Origin: Aureibaculum flavum
Lineage (GTDB): Bacteria > Bacteroidota > Bacteroidia > Flavobacteriales > Flavobacteriaceae
Direction of reading: 5' to 3'
Length of the DNA stretch: 64,000 bases
Assembly (NCBI RefSeq): GCF_016406085.1
Contig: NZ_JAEHFJ010000015.1
Location: 1-64,000, forward strand
In this document: positions 42,682 to 52,227 of the stretch, piece by piece
How the letters are laid out: each line of letters starts with the position of its first letter
How positions within the stretch are numbered: position 1 is the stretch's first letter
Made by a program: the position numbers and the translations under genes
Notes under the pieces: model-generated
What the model was told of the DNA's origin: nothing
The model's input: the letters and a program-made list of their open reading frames with translations, nothing else
Databases searched by the model: none

Positions 42682-45600
42682 ATGACAAAAAAGAAAAAAA
42701 TAATCGATAAGGAATTTGGTTTATCGTCTTGGGCAATCAATAATAAGACGACCATGTACGTTCTTATTGCGGTAATTTTCTACTTAGGTATTGCTGCTTT
42801 TTTCAGTATGCCTAGGGAAAATTTTCCGGAAGTAAATGAAACAAAAATTTATGTAAGTACTGTTTACCCTGGAAATACTGCAGAAGATATAGAGAAGCTA
42901 ATTACTGATCCTTTAGAGGATCGATTAAAAAGTGTGAGTAATGTGGTTGAAATCACCTCAACATCTCAAGAAGATTACGCAATGGTTATTGTGGAATTTG
43001 ATGAGAACATTACTGTAGAGCAAGCGAAACAAAAAGTAAAAGACGAAATTGACCAAGAAACATCAGGTGAAGATTGGCCTACATTTAATGAGGCAAAAGT
43101 TGAACCAGACGTGTTTGACTTAAGTCTTTCTGAAGAAATGCCTATTCTTAATATTAATATTTCAGGAAATTATCCAATTGAAAAACTAAAAGAATATGCT
43201 GAGTACTTGCAGGATGAAATTGAAGACATACAGGAAATTAAAAAAGCAGATATTCGTGGAGCACAAGATAAAGAGGTAGAAGTTGCTGTAGATATTTTCA
43301 AAATGATGGCGGCTGAAGTAACATTTAACGATGTTATTGGATCCATTAATAGTGGTAATGTTACCATGTCTGCTGGTAATTTAATAACTAGTGGACAAAG
43401 AAGAACCATACGAATACTTGGAGAAATTCAAAACCCGAATGAATTAGAAAATTTTGTTGTAAAATCTGAAAATGGTCATGCGATATACTTAAAAGATATT
43501 GCATCTATAAGTTTTAAAGAAGAAGATAAAACTACTTACGCCAGAGAACATGGAGAACCAGTTGTTATGCTTGACGTTAAAAAAAGAGCTGGAAAAAACA
43601 TGGTTGCGGCGGCAGAACAAATACAAGTTATAGTTAAAGAGGCTGTAAAAAATGTATTCCCTCAAGATCTAAGTGTAACCGTTGCCAATGACCAATCTCC
43701 AAAAACTATTGGTCAAGTAGATGATTTAGTAAACAATATCATTTTTGGAATTATCTTAGTAGTTACTGTTTTAATGTTCTTTTTAGGTTTTAAAAACGCC
43801 ATTTTTGTAGGGTTTGCAATTCCAATGTCTATGTTTATGTCTTTAATGATATTAGAACTTCTAGGACATAGCTTAAATACCATGGTTCTTTTCGGATTAA
43901 TTATGGGGTTAGGTATGTTGGTAGATAATGGTATTGTAGTAGTGGAGAACGTATACCGACTCATGGATGAAGAAGGAATGAGTCGTATTGAAGCTGCGAA
44001 AAAAGGTATTGGCGAAATTGCTTTTCCTATAATTATTTCTACAGCTACTACGGTTGCGGCCTTTATCCCTTTAGGTTTATGGCCAGGAATTATGGGTGAT
44101 TTTATGATGATTTTACCAATTACGCTTTCCGTTGTATTGGGATCATCACTTTTTGTAGCAATTTTCTTTAATTCGGTTTTAGTCTCTCAATTCATGAGTA
44201 TTGACGATGAAAACATGCCATTAAATCGTATCATTAGAACCACAGTTATTATGGCTGTAATTGGTACTTTAATAATTATTTTCGGCGGCGAATATAGAGC
44301 TCTAGGAACACTGATGGTGTTTACTGCAATTATGCTTTGGGTGTACAGATTATTTCTGCGTAAATGGGCGAACAGCTTCCAAACTAAAACACTTGTAAAA
44401 TTAGAGAATTGGTATGAACGAATGCTTCGTGGTGCACTTTCCGGAAAAATGCCATATGTATTAAGTATTGGTACTTTTGTGTTATTAATACTTGCATTTG
44501 TTGCTTTCGGTGCTTCATTATCGAGTCAACGTACCAAGGTGGAATTTTTCCCAGATAATAAACCTAATCAAATTATTGTCTATATAGAATATCCAGAAGG
44601 TACAGACATTGCAAAAACCAATGCTATTACTAAAGAAATTGAAAATCGAGTTTATAAAACGCTTAATCAAGAGCAGTATTTGGCCGCAGATGGTCAAAAT
44701 TTCATGGTTGAAAGTACCGTATCGCAAGTTGGTGCTGGTGCTGGAAATGCACAAACAGATATGGGTTCTGCAGCTGAGACACCTCATAAAGCAAAAATTA
44801 CGGCTTCAATGAGAGAATTTAAATTCCGTCAAGGAGAGGATAGTGAATTATTGCGTCAAGAAGTACAAAAAGCCTTAGTTGGTATTTATCCTGGCGTATT
44901 AATTTCAGTTGAAAAAGATGCTAATGGTCCTCCAGCTGGTTCTCCAATTAATATTGAAATTGAAGGTAACGACTATAATGAATTGATTGCTGTTGCAGAA
45001 AACATGCGTGAATTTATTAATACTAAAAATATTTCTGGTATTGATGAATTAAAAATTGATGTAAACAAAGACAAACCTGCAATGCGTGTCGTCGTTGATA
45101 GAGAAAAAGCCGGTGAATTAGGCGTAAGTGCATCTCAAGTTGGGCAACAATTACGAAATTCTATATTCGGATCTAAAGCTGGAATTTATAAAGAAGATGG
45201 TGATGATTTTGATATTTATGTACGTTTTAATAAGGAAAATAAATACAATACCAGTGCCTTATTTAATCAGAATATTACCTTTAGAGATAATACAGGTCAA
45301 ATAAAAAGTGTACCTATTTCTTCTATTACAACATATGAAAATAATTCAGGATTTAGTGCGATTAAACATAAAGAGACAAAACGTGTTGTAACGGTTTATT
45401 CTGCACTATCACCTGGCTACACAGATGCTGGAGCTATCGTAACTCAAATTCAGAATGAAATGAAAAGTTATGAAAATTTACCAGAGAATGTAAACATTGA
45501 TTATACTGGTCAAATTGAAGAACAAAATAAACAAATGACTTTCTTAGTCGGTGCTTTTTTTACAGGACTTGGTTTAATATTCTTCATTTTAATTTTCCAA

Positions 45601-46191
45601 TTCAACTCTGTATCTAAACCCGCAATAATTATGCTGGCTATTTTCTTGAGTTTTATTGGTGTATTTGGTGGTATTGTTATCGCAGGTAGTTCATTTGTAA
45701 TTATGATGACTATGGTGGGTATTATTTCACTAGCAGGAATTGTAGTAAACAATGGTGTGGTGTTACTTGATTATGCCCAACTCCTAATTGATAGAAAAAA
45801 GTTCAACCTTAATTTAGAAAAAGAAGATTATTTAGAAACAAATGATTTATATGAAGCAATTGTAAAAGCGGGTAAAGCACGTTTGCGTCCAGTATTATTA
45901 ACAGCCATTACTACAATTCTTGGATTAATTCCATTAGCAATAGGGTTAAATATTAACTTCTTTACTTTATTTAAGGAATTGGATCCTAATATTTACATGG
46001 GTGGAGATAATGTTGTTTTTTGGGGTCCACTAGCATGGACAGTAATTTACGGACTATTTGTAGCTACATTTTTAACATTAATAGTAGTACCAATTTTATT
46101 TTTTCTAATCACTAAATTTAAGATGTGGTTGCGAACACTAAAGAAAAATGATACAATTGAAACTGTGGGAATAGAAGAAGTAACTCCATAA
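42682..46191 (+). CDS. RND efflux pump, HAE1-like permease
   Basis: A 1169-aa inner-membrane pump, about 120 residues longer than AcrB; the extra length includes a hydrophobic-to-charged insert after the first helix set (about 515-565). The first helix MYVLIAVIFYLGIAAFFSMP, porter-domain segments (YPGNTAEDIEKLITDPLED, VEVAVDIFKMMAAEVTFNDV), and helices 2-6 follow. In the proton-relay helix the motif reads LVDNGIVVVENVYR: the first Asp is kept and the second AcrB-type Asp is Asn, a common variant in this family. The second half repeats the pattern to residue 1140. Substrate unknown. Confidence 0.92.
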   Translation: MTKKKKIIDKEFGLSSWAINNKTTMYVLIAVIFYLGIAAFFSMPRENFPEVNETKIYVSTVYPGNTAEDIEKLITDPLEDRLKSVSNVVEITSTSQEDYAMVIVEFDENITVEQAKQKVKDEIDQETSGEDWPTFNEAKVEPDVFDLSLSEEMPILNINISGNYPIEKLKEYAEYLQDEIEDIQEIKKADIRGAQDKEVEVAVDIFKMMAAEVTFNDVIGSINSGNVTMSAGNLITSGQRRTIRILGEIQNPNELENFVVKSENGHAIYLKDIASISFKEEDKTTYAREHGEPVVMLDVKKRAGKNMVAAAEQIQVIVKEAVKNVFPQDLSVTVANDQSPKTIGQVDDLVNNIIFGIILVVTVLMFFLGFKNAIFVGFAIPMSMFMSLMILELLGHSLNTMVLFGLIMGLGMLVDNGIVVVENVYRLMDEEGMSRIEAAKKGIGEIAFPIIISTATTVAAFIPLGLWPGIMGDFMMILPITLSVVLGSSLFVAIFFNSVLVSQFMSIDDENMPLNRIIRTTVIMAVIGTLIIIFGGEYRALGTLMVFTAIMLWVYRLFLRKWANSFQTKTLVKLENWYERMLRGALSGKMPYVLSIGTFVLLILAFVAFGASLSSQRTKVEFFPDNKPNQIIVYIEYPEGTDIAKTNAITKEIENRVYKTLNQEQYLAADGQNFMVESTVSQVGAGAGNAQTDMGSAAETPHKAKITASMREFKFRQGEDSELLRQEVQKALVGIYPGVLISVEKDANGPPAGSPINIEIEGNDYNELIAVAENMREFINTKNISGIDELKIDVNKDKPAMRVVVDREKAGELGVSASQVGQQLRNSIFGSKAGIYKEDGDDFDIYVRFNKENKYNTSALFNQNITFRDNTGQIKSVPISSITTYENNSGFSAIKHKETKRVVTVYSALSPGYTDAGAIVTQIQNEMKSYENLPENVNIDYTGQIEEQNKQMTFLVGAFFTGLGLIFFILIFQFNSVSKPAIIMLAIFLSFIGVFGGIVIAGSSFVIMMTMVGIISLAGIVVNNGVVLLDYAQLLIDRKKFNLNLEKEDYLETNDLYEAIVKAGKARLRPVLLTAITTILGLIPLAIGLNINFFTLFKELDPNIYMGGDNVVFWGPLAWTVIYGLFVATFLTLIVVPILFFLITKFKMWLRTLKKNDTIETVGIEEVTP

Positions 46192-46194
46192 TTT

Positions 46195-46230
46195 TTAATG
46201 TGGGTTTTTAAAACCAAAAACCCACATTAA
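46195..46230. repeat. perfect 15-bp inverted repeat over the convergent gene ends
   Basis: TTAATGTGGGTTTTT (46195-46209) and AAAAACCCACATTAA (46216-46230) are exact reverse complements separated by 6 bases. The right arm is the last codons of the patatin-like gene (FNVGFWF and stop) and the left arm follows the RND stop. No T-run follows on either strand, so it may act as a non-canonical bidirectional terminator or mRNA 3'-end stabiliser. Confidence 0.7.
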
Positions 46231-48430
46231 ATAACCAGTAATTTCGCCCAGTATCAGGTGACCAAGTATACTTTACTTCTAGCGGACCTAAAAAAGATTC
46301 AATGCTGTAACCCGCAGCAAAACCAAGTTTAGTATTGTCAAAAATTTCTCCTTCATTTAATAAATCATTTTCGACTCGGGCTACATTCGAAATTAAAGAA
46401 ATATAATTTTTATTAAATAATTCATAACGTAATGTAACCGCTGTTTTTAAAAATGCACTCTCGGCTAAATCAGCAACATCATAGCCATAAAAATTATAAA
46501 AATTATTAATATAGTTTTTATTAGCTCCTCCTAAAAAATAATTAAATACTCGTGGACCATCGCCCAAAGTAATTCCGGCCTGAGAAACAATATGAGTGGT
46601 AAATCTATTTCCAATTGTAAACGCCCCAGATAACTCTCCTTTTAATTGTGTAAACGGTTTAAAACTATTGTCAAAATTTGAAGCCGTTAAATAAGCATGA
46701 TAATCTACAAAAAAATAAAGTCCTTTTTTAGGGAAGTACTTATTATCATAAGTATCTAATACCAAATTTGTATATGCACTAACATACGAAGTGTTATCAA
46801 TAAAATTCTTTATGGTCTGGTTACTTTCTATAGTTTCGAAATAGGTTCTAATCAATTTATTCTCTGCTCCTAACCGTATCGCAATCCCTTTAGTAAATGA
46901 ATTTTGTAAATATAGCTGCGTTGTAAAATCATTATAATCAATGGGAACTTTACCAACAGTTACACCTGATGCATCATCATTAATTAAATTCTCAAAAAAA
47001 GACTTTTCAAAGTTATTATATCGTGTTTTAACACCATAACTCCAATGAAACCCATTATCTATAAAGTAATCTAAATTATACCGAATATTATCTCCTAAAA
47101 CAAGATCTGCGGAAAGCACATCATTTTTTAAAAGAGCGTGTTTTGAAGTTACGTTTAACAATACTCCTGTTTTATATAAATCATCATAATGGATACCTAA
47201 TTGTAAAAAAGTAGACATTTCTTCTTCTTTCAATTTTAACTGTAATGTCGTACCTTTTTCACTCGGAAGAAATTGATATTGAATATTTCTGAAATTACCT
47301 GTAGCGGATAAATTATTTATTCCCTCCGTAAATTTATCATAAGAGATAGAATCTTTTTCTTTAAAATTTAACTTACCAATGATATATTTGTTCGTGTAAT
47401 TTTTATTTCCCATGACACTAATTTCGTTTATAATTAGTTTTTCATTTGCAATCGGAATAACTCTTTTGATTCTCTCTTTTGTAATTTGGTTTTTTGCAAT
47501 TTTTTGTAATGCACCTAACTGTTTATCTGTAGCACTTCTCCCTCTTTCTATGATATCTTTTGTTAAATCAAAAGAAACTACATTAAAGTCACTTATATCT
47601 GGATGTATATAAATATCTGTTTGATTTCGCTTGCTTACGGCATCCGTATACATTTGAAAACTTACAATTTGCATTACAATTTCAAAGGCAGAGTTCAATC
47701 CTTTTTGCCCTTTTAATTTATCTTGAACATCTATTCCAATAATTACATCTACACCTTTCTCCTTCATTACATCTACGGGGAAGTTATTCGTAATACCTCC
47801 ATCTGTTAACAATTTTCCATTAATCTCAACAGGATCTAACAACGTTGGAAAAGAACCACTTGCCCTAACGGCTTCAGGTAAAAAACCATCTTCCAAAATT
47901 TTTGCTGTGCCACTTTCTAAATCTGTTGCAACGCAAAAAAACGGAATAGGTAATTTCGAAAAATCATTAATACTATGAACATGTTCCGTAAGTTGAGATA
48001 AGAGGTTAAATATATTTTGCCCTTTTGAAAGTGCAGTTGGCAACTGAACACCTCCATTTTTTATGGGAAGCGTTAATGCATACTTTTCTGTATTCTCTTT
48101 TTGATAAATAGATTTTGATTTTCGAGGTAAATTGTCTTGCATTAATTCATTCAAATCAAAAGCTGTTACTATCGAATCTAACTCATCTGCTGAATACCCC
48201 GACGAATATAGTGATCCGATAATAGCACCCATGCTTGTACCTCCAATGTAATCTATCCTAACACCAGCTTCTTCTAAAACTTTTAATGCTCCAATATGTG
48301 CAAAACCCTTAGCTCCACCTCCACTTAAAACTAAACCTACTTTTATATCTTTTTGAGGCTTTGGAGTATCCTGCCCAAGCATAACTTGTGCTTGGATAAG
48401 TAATAATATGATTACTATTTTTTTTAACAT
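46208..48430 (-). CDS. patatin-like phospholipase fused to POTRA-like and outer-membrane barrel domains
   Basis: A 740-aa protein with a signal peptide (MLKKIVIILLLIQAQVMLGQ). The N-terminal patatin domain has the oxyanion motif GGGAKGFAHIG (37-47), nucleophile Ser66 in GGTSMGAIIG, and the catalytic Asp210 in TDGGITNNFP. After residue 310 a POTRA-like part (IINEISVMGNKNYTNKYIIGKL) leads into Omp85/BamA-type barrel strands, ending in FNVGFWF. This architecture recalls PlpD-type (type Vd) autotransporters, and from memory it is common in Bacteroidota; whether the enzyme is released is unknown. It overlaps uvrC by one base. Confidence 0.88.
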   Translation of the reverse strand: MLKKIVIILLLIQAQVMLGQDTPKPQKDIKVGLVLSGGGAKGFAHIGALKVLEEAGVRIDYIGGTSMGAIIGSLYSSGYSADELDSIVTAFDLNELMQDNLPRKSKSIYQKENTEKYALTLPIKNGGVQLPTALSKGQNIFNLLSQLTEHVHSINDFSKLPIPFFCVATDLESGTAKILEDGFLPEAVRASGSFPTLLDPVEINGKLLTDGGITNNFPVDVMKEKGVDVIIGIDVQDKLKGQKGLNSAFEIVMQIVSFQMYTDAVSKRNQTDIYIHPDISDFNVVSFDLTKDIIERGRSATDKQLGALQKIAKNQITKERIKRVIPIANEKLIINEISVMGNKNYTNKYIIGKLNFKEKDSISYDKFTEGINNLSATGNFRNIQYQFLPSEKGTTLQLKLKEEEMSTFLQLGIHYDDLYKTGVLLNVTSKHALLKNDVLSADLVLGDNIRYNLDYFIDNGFHWSYGVKTRYNNFEKSFFENLINDDASGVTVGKVPIDYNDFTTQLYLQNSFTKGIAIRLGAENKLIRTYFETIESNQTIKNFIDNTSYVSAYTNLVLDTYDNKYFPKKGLYFFVDYHAYLTASNFDNSFKPFTQLKGELSGAFTIGNRFTTHIVSQAGITLGDGPRVFNYFLGGANKNYINNFYNFYGYDVADLAESAFLKTAVTLRYELFNKNYISLISNVARVENDLLNEGEIFDNTKLGFAAGYSIESFLGPLEVKYTWSPDTGRNYWLFNVGFWF

Positions 48431-50235
48431 TAAGAGTCCTTTTTCTTTAAATGATAATAATTATACACTTTGGTTGCTCTAGAAGTACCTATTACTTCTT
48501 CAATAGCTTTTAGGGATGCTTCAGAAACCCTTTTGGCAGATTTAAACTGTTTTAATAAACTTTCTACAGTTTGTTTACCAATACCAGGAATCTGCTCTAA
48601 CTCGGTTTGAATAGCACTTTTACTTCGCTTATTTCTATGAAAAGTTATAGCGAACCTGTGAGCTTCATTTCGCAATTGTTGTATTATTTTTAACGTTTCC
48701 GATTTTTTATCTAGATACAATGGAATTGGATCGTCAGGATAAAAAATCTCTTCCAAGCGTTTTGCTATACCAATTATTGCTATTTTTTTTCGTAAACCTA
48801 ACACATCAAGGCTTTTTAATGCTGATGATAGCTGCCCTTTTCCTCCATCAATAACAATTAGCTGCGGTAACTCTTGTCCTTCATCTAGCAAGCGTTTATA
48901 TCTTCTATGAACAACCTCTTCCATAGAGCCAAAATCATCTGGACCTTCAACTGTTTTTATATTATACTTTCTATAATCGCTCTTACTGGGTTTACCATTT
49001 TTAAAAACAACACAAGACGCTACTGGGTGTGTTCCTTGTATATTAGAATTATCAAAACATTCTATTTGACGTGGCTCTTTTGGCAACCGTAAATCCTTTT
49101 GCATTTGAGCCATGATTCTGTTAGTATGCCTATCTGGGTCAACTATTTTAATTTGTTTAAAACGTTCTTGCCTAAAATATTTAGCATTTCGCAAGGACAG
49201 ATCAACTATTTGCTTTTTGTCACCCTGTTTTGGAACCGTCACCTTTATTTCATTACCAACATTAACTTTAAAAGGTACATAAATTTCCTTTGATTGCGAA
49301 TTAAACCGTTGTCTTATTTCTATAATAGATAATTCCAGTAAATGTTTATCTGTTTCATCTAATTTCTTCTTAATTTCTGTAGTATGCGATTGGATAATAG
49401 CACCATTCATTATTTTAAAAAAATTTACATACGCAAAACTCTCATCCGAAATTATTGAAAATATATCTACATTTGAAATTGACGGATTTACAACCGTTGA
49501 TTTTGCCTGATAATTAGCCAATAAATCTATTTTTTCTTTTATGCTATGAGCTTCTTCAAATTCGTGATTTTCAGCAAATTTGAACATAACATCTTTAAAA
49601 TGTTCCAATGAAGATTTAAAATTACCTTTAATAATATTTCTAATTGCATTAATATTTTCTAGATATTCCTCTTCCAACTGTAAGCCTTCACATGGGCCTT
49701 TACAATTTTTTATATGGTATTCTAAACAAACCTTATATTTACCTGTAGCTATATTTTTTTGCGATAAATCATAAACACAAGTACGTAATTGATAGAGTTC
49801 TTTTATTAGAGACAATAAAGCTTTTGCTGTTCTGACCGAGGTATAGGGGCCAAAATATTCCGACCCATCTTTAATGACATTTCTAGTTAAAAACACTCTA
49901 GGAAATGGCTCTTTTTTAATACATATCCATGGATATGTTTTATCATCTTTTAATAAAATATTATACCGTGGCTTATATTTTTTTATAAGATTATTTTCCA
50001 ACAACAAGGCATCCATCTCCGTAGAAACGACAATATGTTTTATGGAAGCAATCTTTTTTACTAAGACTTTAGTTTTACCGTAGTCGTGATTTTTTGTAAA
50101 GTAAGAACTTACACGCTTTTTTAAATTTTTGGCCTTACCTACATATAAAATTGCATCATCCTTATCAAAATATTGATAAACACCGGGCGTATTGGGTAAG
50201 GTTTTTACTTGAAGTTCTAAATCGGTGTTTTGCAT
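48430..50235 (-). CDS. uvrC: UvrABC excinuclease subunit C
   Basis: A 601-aa UvrC that makes both incisions in nucleotide-excision repair. The GIY-YIG nuclease at the N terminus (NTPGVYQYFDKDDAILYVGKAKNLKKRVSSYF), the Cys-rich stretch (CLEYHIKNCKGPCEG), a UvrB-binding UVR motif region near 200-235, the RNase H-like second nuclease (VIDGGKGQLSSA, DDFGSMEEVVHRRYKR) and C-terminal helix-hairpin-helix (ELEQIPGIGKQTVESLLKQF) are all present. Its stop shares base 48430 with the start of the patatin-like gene (TAATG), indicating coupling. Confidence 0.97.
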   Translation of the reverse strand: MQNTDLELQVKTLPNTPGVYQYFDKDDAILYVGKAKNLKKRVSSYFTKNHDYGKTKVLVKKIASIKHIVVSTEMDALLLENNLIKKYKPRYNILLKDDKTYPWICIKKEPFPRVFLTRNVIKDGSEYFGPYTSVRTAKALLSLIKELYQLRTCVYDLSQKNIATGKYKVCLEYHIKNCKGPCEGLQLEEEYLENINAIRNIIKGNFKSSLEHFKDVMFKFAENHEFEEAHSIKEKIDLLANYQAKSTVVNPSISNVDIFSIISDESFAYVNFFKIMNGAIIQSHTTEIKKKLDETDKHLLELSIIEIRQRFNSQSKEIYVPFKVNVGNEIKVTVPKQGDKKQIVDLSLRNAKYFRQERFKQIKIVDPDRHTNRIMAQMQKDLRLPKEPRQIECFDNSNIQGTHPVASCVVFKNGKPSKSDYRKYNIKTVEGPDDFGSMEEVVHRRYKRLLDEGQELPQLIVIDGGKGQLSSALKSLDVLGLRKKIAIIGIAKRLEEIFYPDDPIPLYLDKKSETLKIIQQLRNEAHRFAITFHRNKRSKSAIQTELEQIPGIGKQTVESLLKQFKSAKRVSEASLKAIEEVIGTSRATKVYNYYHLKKKDS

Positions 50236-50269
50236 GCAACGAAGTTAAGAAATTAACTCCATTTTAAAA

Positions 50270-51004
50270 TTATGATTTTGGCTTTTCATAATGCGTTACG
50301 ACTACAGGTGGTTCAATATAATTTTTAGGTTCTTCAACTTTCTCTTTTTTAGGAAAAACCTTTTTATTGAAAATTAGTAGTAACCCGACTCCTGCCGTAA
50401 TTGATGCATCAGCAACGTTAAAAATATACTGAAAAAACGTGAAATTTCTATCTACAAATAAAGAAAAGTTATTCCCTCCGATACCAGGTATCCAATCGGG
50501 CCAATTAAAATCAATCTCAGGAATCCAAGAGGGTAATTGAGCATTTTCTACGATTGGAAAATAAAATAAATCGACTACTTTACCATGAAATAATGTACCA
50601 TAGCCACCTTCTTCAGGTAAAAATGTTGCTAATGTTCCATGACTGTCACCAAATAAAACGCCATAAAATACAGAGTCAATAATATTACCTAATGCTCCTG
50701 CAAAAATAAACGCTATGGCAACAATTAATATTTTGTGACCATTTGATTTTACAGCTGAATATAACCAGTAGCCAATACCTACAATAGCTATTAAACGAAA
50801 TAAGGTTAAAAATAACTTACCATTAGAACCTCCAAATTCTGTTCCCCAAGCCATGCCGTAATTCTCAATAAAGTGAATTCTAAACCAATCTAAACCCAAC
50901 ACTTTAAAATCATCTCCCAAAACAAAGTGTGTTTTGATATAGATTTTACTCCATTGATCTATCAATAGAATGATTATAATTATAATAACGGCTTTTTTCA
51001 TCAA
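50270..51004 (-). CDS. lspA: lipoprotein signal peptidase (signal peptidase II)
   Basis: A 244-aa LspA, an aspartyl peptidase that cleaves prolipoproteins before the lipidated cysteine. Four helices carry LLIDQWSKIYIK, the IENYGMAWG segment, FAGALGNIIDSV (first catalytic Asp) and VFNVADASITAGV (second catalytic Asp). Compared with the ~165-aa E. coli protein there is an insertion of some 50 residues between the third and fourth helices (about 123-175), which is common in Bacteroidota, and a hydrophilic C-terminal tail. It fits with lipoproteins elsewhere in the window (glycosylasparaginase and MFP). uvrC is 34 bases downstream. Confidence 0.95.
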   Translation of the reverse strand: MMKKAVIIIIIILLIDQWSKIYIKTHFVLGDDFKVLGLDWFRIHFIENYGMAWGTEFGGSNGKLFLTLFRLIAIVGIGYWLYSAVKSNGHKILIVAIAFIFAGALGNIIDSVFYGVLFGDSHGTLATFLPEEGGYGTLFHGKVVDLFYFPIVENAQLPSWIPEIDFNWPDWIPGIGGNNFSLFVDRNFTFFQYIFNVADASITAGVGLLLIFNKKVFPKKEKVEEPKNYIEPPVVVTHYEKPKS

Positions 51005-51043
51005 CGAAGTCTTTTTCTAAAAAGTTTAGCAAAAATAAGAATA

Positions 51044-51712
51044 TTATTGAGTTTCAATAGTCTTAAGGTTAATATTTGCACTGATAGATTCTACCTTTAA
51101 CAAATTATTATTAATTCCTAAAATCCCTTTTAAAGAAATATCCGTCTTTTGCCATTGTTCTGAAGGAAAAGTAGTTGTAATATCTCCATGATTCGATATA
51201 ATATTCACCTCAGTGTCTCTAATTGTTGCATTGATATTTCCAAATAGCAATTCTGTAGTTATACTTCCCTTGAAATCATCAATTTTCACATCGCCAGTAT
51301 TCAACCTGAGATCCATATTACCGGTAAAACTTACCACTTCAATATTCCCATTTTTATAACTAATTTCAACAGCACTCCCTTTAGGCAATGAAAGTTTATA
51401 AGAAGGAAATAATGGTTGCAGGTAACAAAATTTTTCGATTTTTGAATTTGGCTCGAAAGGAATTAAACTTTTAGAAATAATTCTAATATTATTTCCAACA
51501 TTTTCAATTTCTAATTGTGTAGTATTTTCAACGTAATCGACCATTGAAATACTTATTTTTTGATCTTCTGTTCGAACAATCTCTAATAAATCAATATCCT
51601 CAAATTGCACTTCAATATTTTGATTATTAAAGTCAACTTCCTTTAGCACCTTTTTTTGAGCACTAATAGATAAAGAAATTAACAAAATAAATATGTAATA
51701 TAATATTTTCAA
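51044..51712 (-). CDS. exported beta-rich protein, DUF4097-like
   Basis: A 222-aa protein with a signal peptide (MKILYYIFILLISLSISAQ). The rest has a repeating short-strand pattern (VEISYKNGNIEVVSFTGNMDLRLNTGDVKIDDFKGSITTELLFGNINATI, given here only as a description of position 107-160) typical of beta-solenoid adhesin-like domains such as DUF4097. No catalytic motif. It lies between the terminator at 51813 and lspA (39 bases), so it may be cotranscribed with lspA-uvrC. Function unknown. Confidence 0.6.
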   Translation of the reverse strand: MKILYYIFILLISLSISAQKKVLKEVDFNNQNIEVQFEDIDLLEIVRTEDQKISISMVDYVENTTQLEIENVGNNIRIISKSLIPFEPNSKIEKFCYLQPLFPSYKLSLPKGSAVEISYKNGNIEVVSFTGNMDLRLNTGDVKIDDFKGSITTELLFGNINATIRDTEVNIISNHGDITTTFPSEQWQKTDISLKGILGINNNLLKVESISANINLKTIETQ

Positions 51713-51812
51713 TTTTTGTTTAAATCTATTCTTGTATTTAAGCTTTTAATTGTGAGTACAAAAGCTTATTCTAAACTTGACCACAATAAATGGAAACTCA
51801 ATGTAAAGTAAT

Positions 51813-51836
51813 AAAAAAGGCTTCCGAATGGAAGCC
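51813..51836 (-). terminator. intrinsic terminator after the dksA-like gene
   Basis: GGCTTCC (51819-51825) pairs with GGAAGCC (51830-51836) around GAAT, followed on the minus strand by a T-run (51818-51813). It separates ileS-dksA from the downstream exported-protein/lspA group. Confidence 0.85.
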
Positions 51837-51841
51837 CTTAG

Positions 51842-52222
51842 TTATGATTGCATGTTTTTTGCTTCTATGCTAAGCGTAGCATGTGGTACTAATTTCAAAC
51901 GTCCTTTTTGAATTAGTTTTCCTGTTACACGACAGATGCCGTAAGTCTTGTTTTCTATTCGTAACAAGGCATTCTTCAAGTCTCTGATAAACTTTTCTTG
52001 ACGAATTGCCAATTGCACATTAGATTCTTTTGACATAGTCTCTGATCCTTCTTCAAACGCTTTGAACGTTGGCGAAGTATCATCAGTGCCATTATTACTG
52101 TCATTTTTATAGGCACTATTAATTAAAGCTAAATCTTCCTTTGCGTTATCAATCTTTTTCAAGATGATTTCTTTAAATTCATTCAAATCAGCATCTGAAT
52201 ATCTTTCTTTATTCTCACTCAT
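51842..52222 (-). CDS. TraR/DksA family protein with a degenerate zinc finger
   Basis: A 126-aa protein. An N-terminal coiled coil (about 10-90; FKEIILKKIDNAKEDLALIN ... AIRQEKFIRDLKNALLRIE) precedes YGICRVTGKLIQKGRLKLVPHATLSIEAK. In canonical DksA four cysteines bind zinc; here only Cys97 remains, while the expected partners are Thr100, Ser118 and Ala121. The same pattern is, from memory, typical of the short flavobacterial DksA-like proteins downstream of ileS. It may still bind the RNA polymerase secondary channel through its coiled coil; the ppGpp response cannot be assumed. 5 bases after ileS. Confidence 0.85.
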   Translation of the reverse strand: MSENKERYSDADLNEFKEIILKKIDNAKEDLALINSAYKNDSNNGTDDTSPTFKAFEEGSETMSKESNVQLAIRQEKFIRDLKNALLRIENKTYGICRVTGKLIQKGRLKLVPHATLSIEAKNMQS

Positions 52223-52227
52223 ATTGA

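Noticed and set aside
43900-43960. Asn instead of the second aspartate of AcrB in the RND proton-relay helix (LVDNG)
   Set aside because: The VDN variant is common in HAE1-type RND pumps, and the first Asp is present, so I do not regard it as inactivating or novel.
50270-51004. LspA insertion of about 50 residues considered as a fusion or frameshift
   Set aside because: The frame is continuous, the catalytic aspartates are kept, and such an insertion is usual for Bacteroidota LspA.
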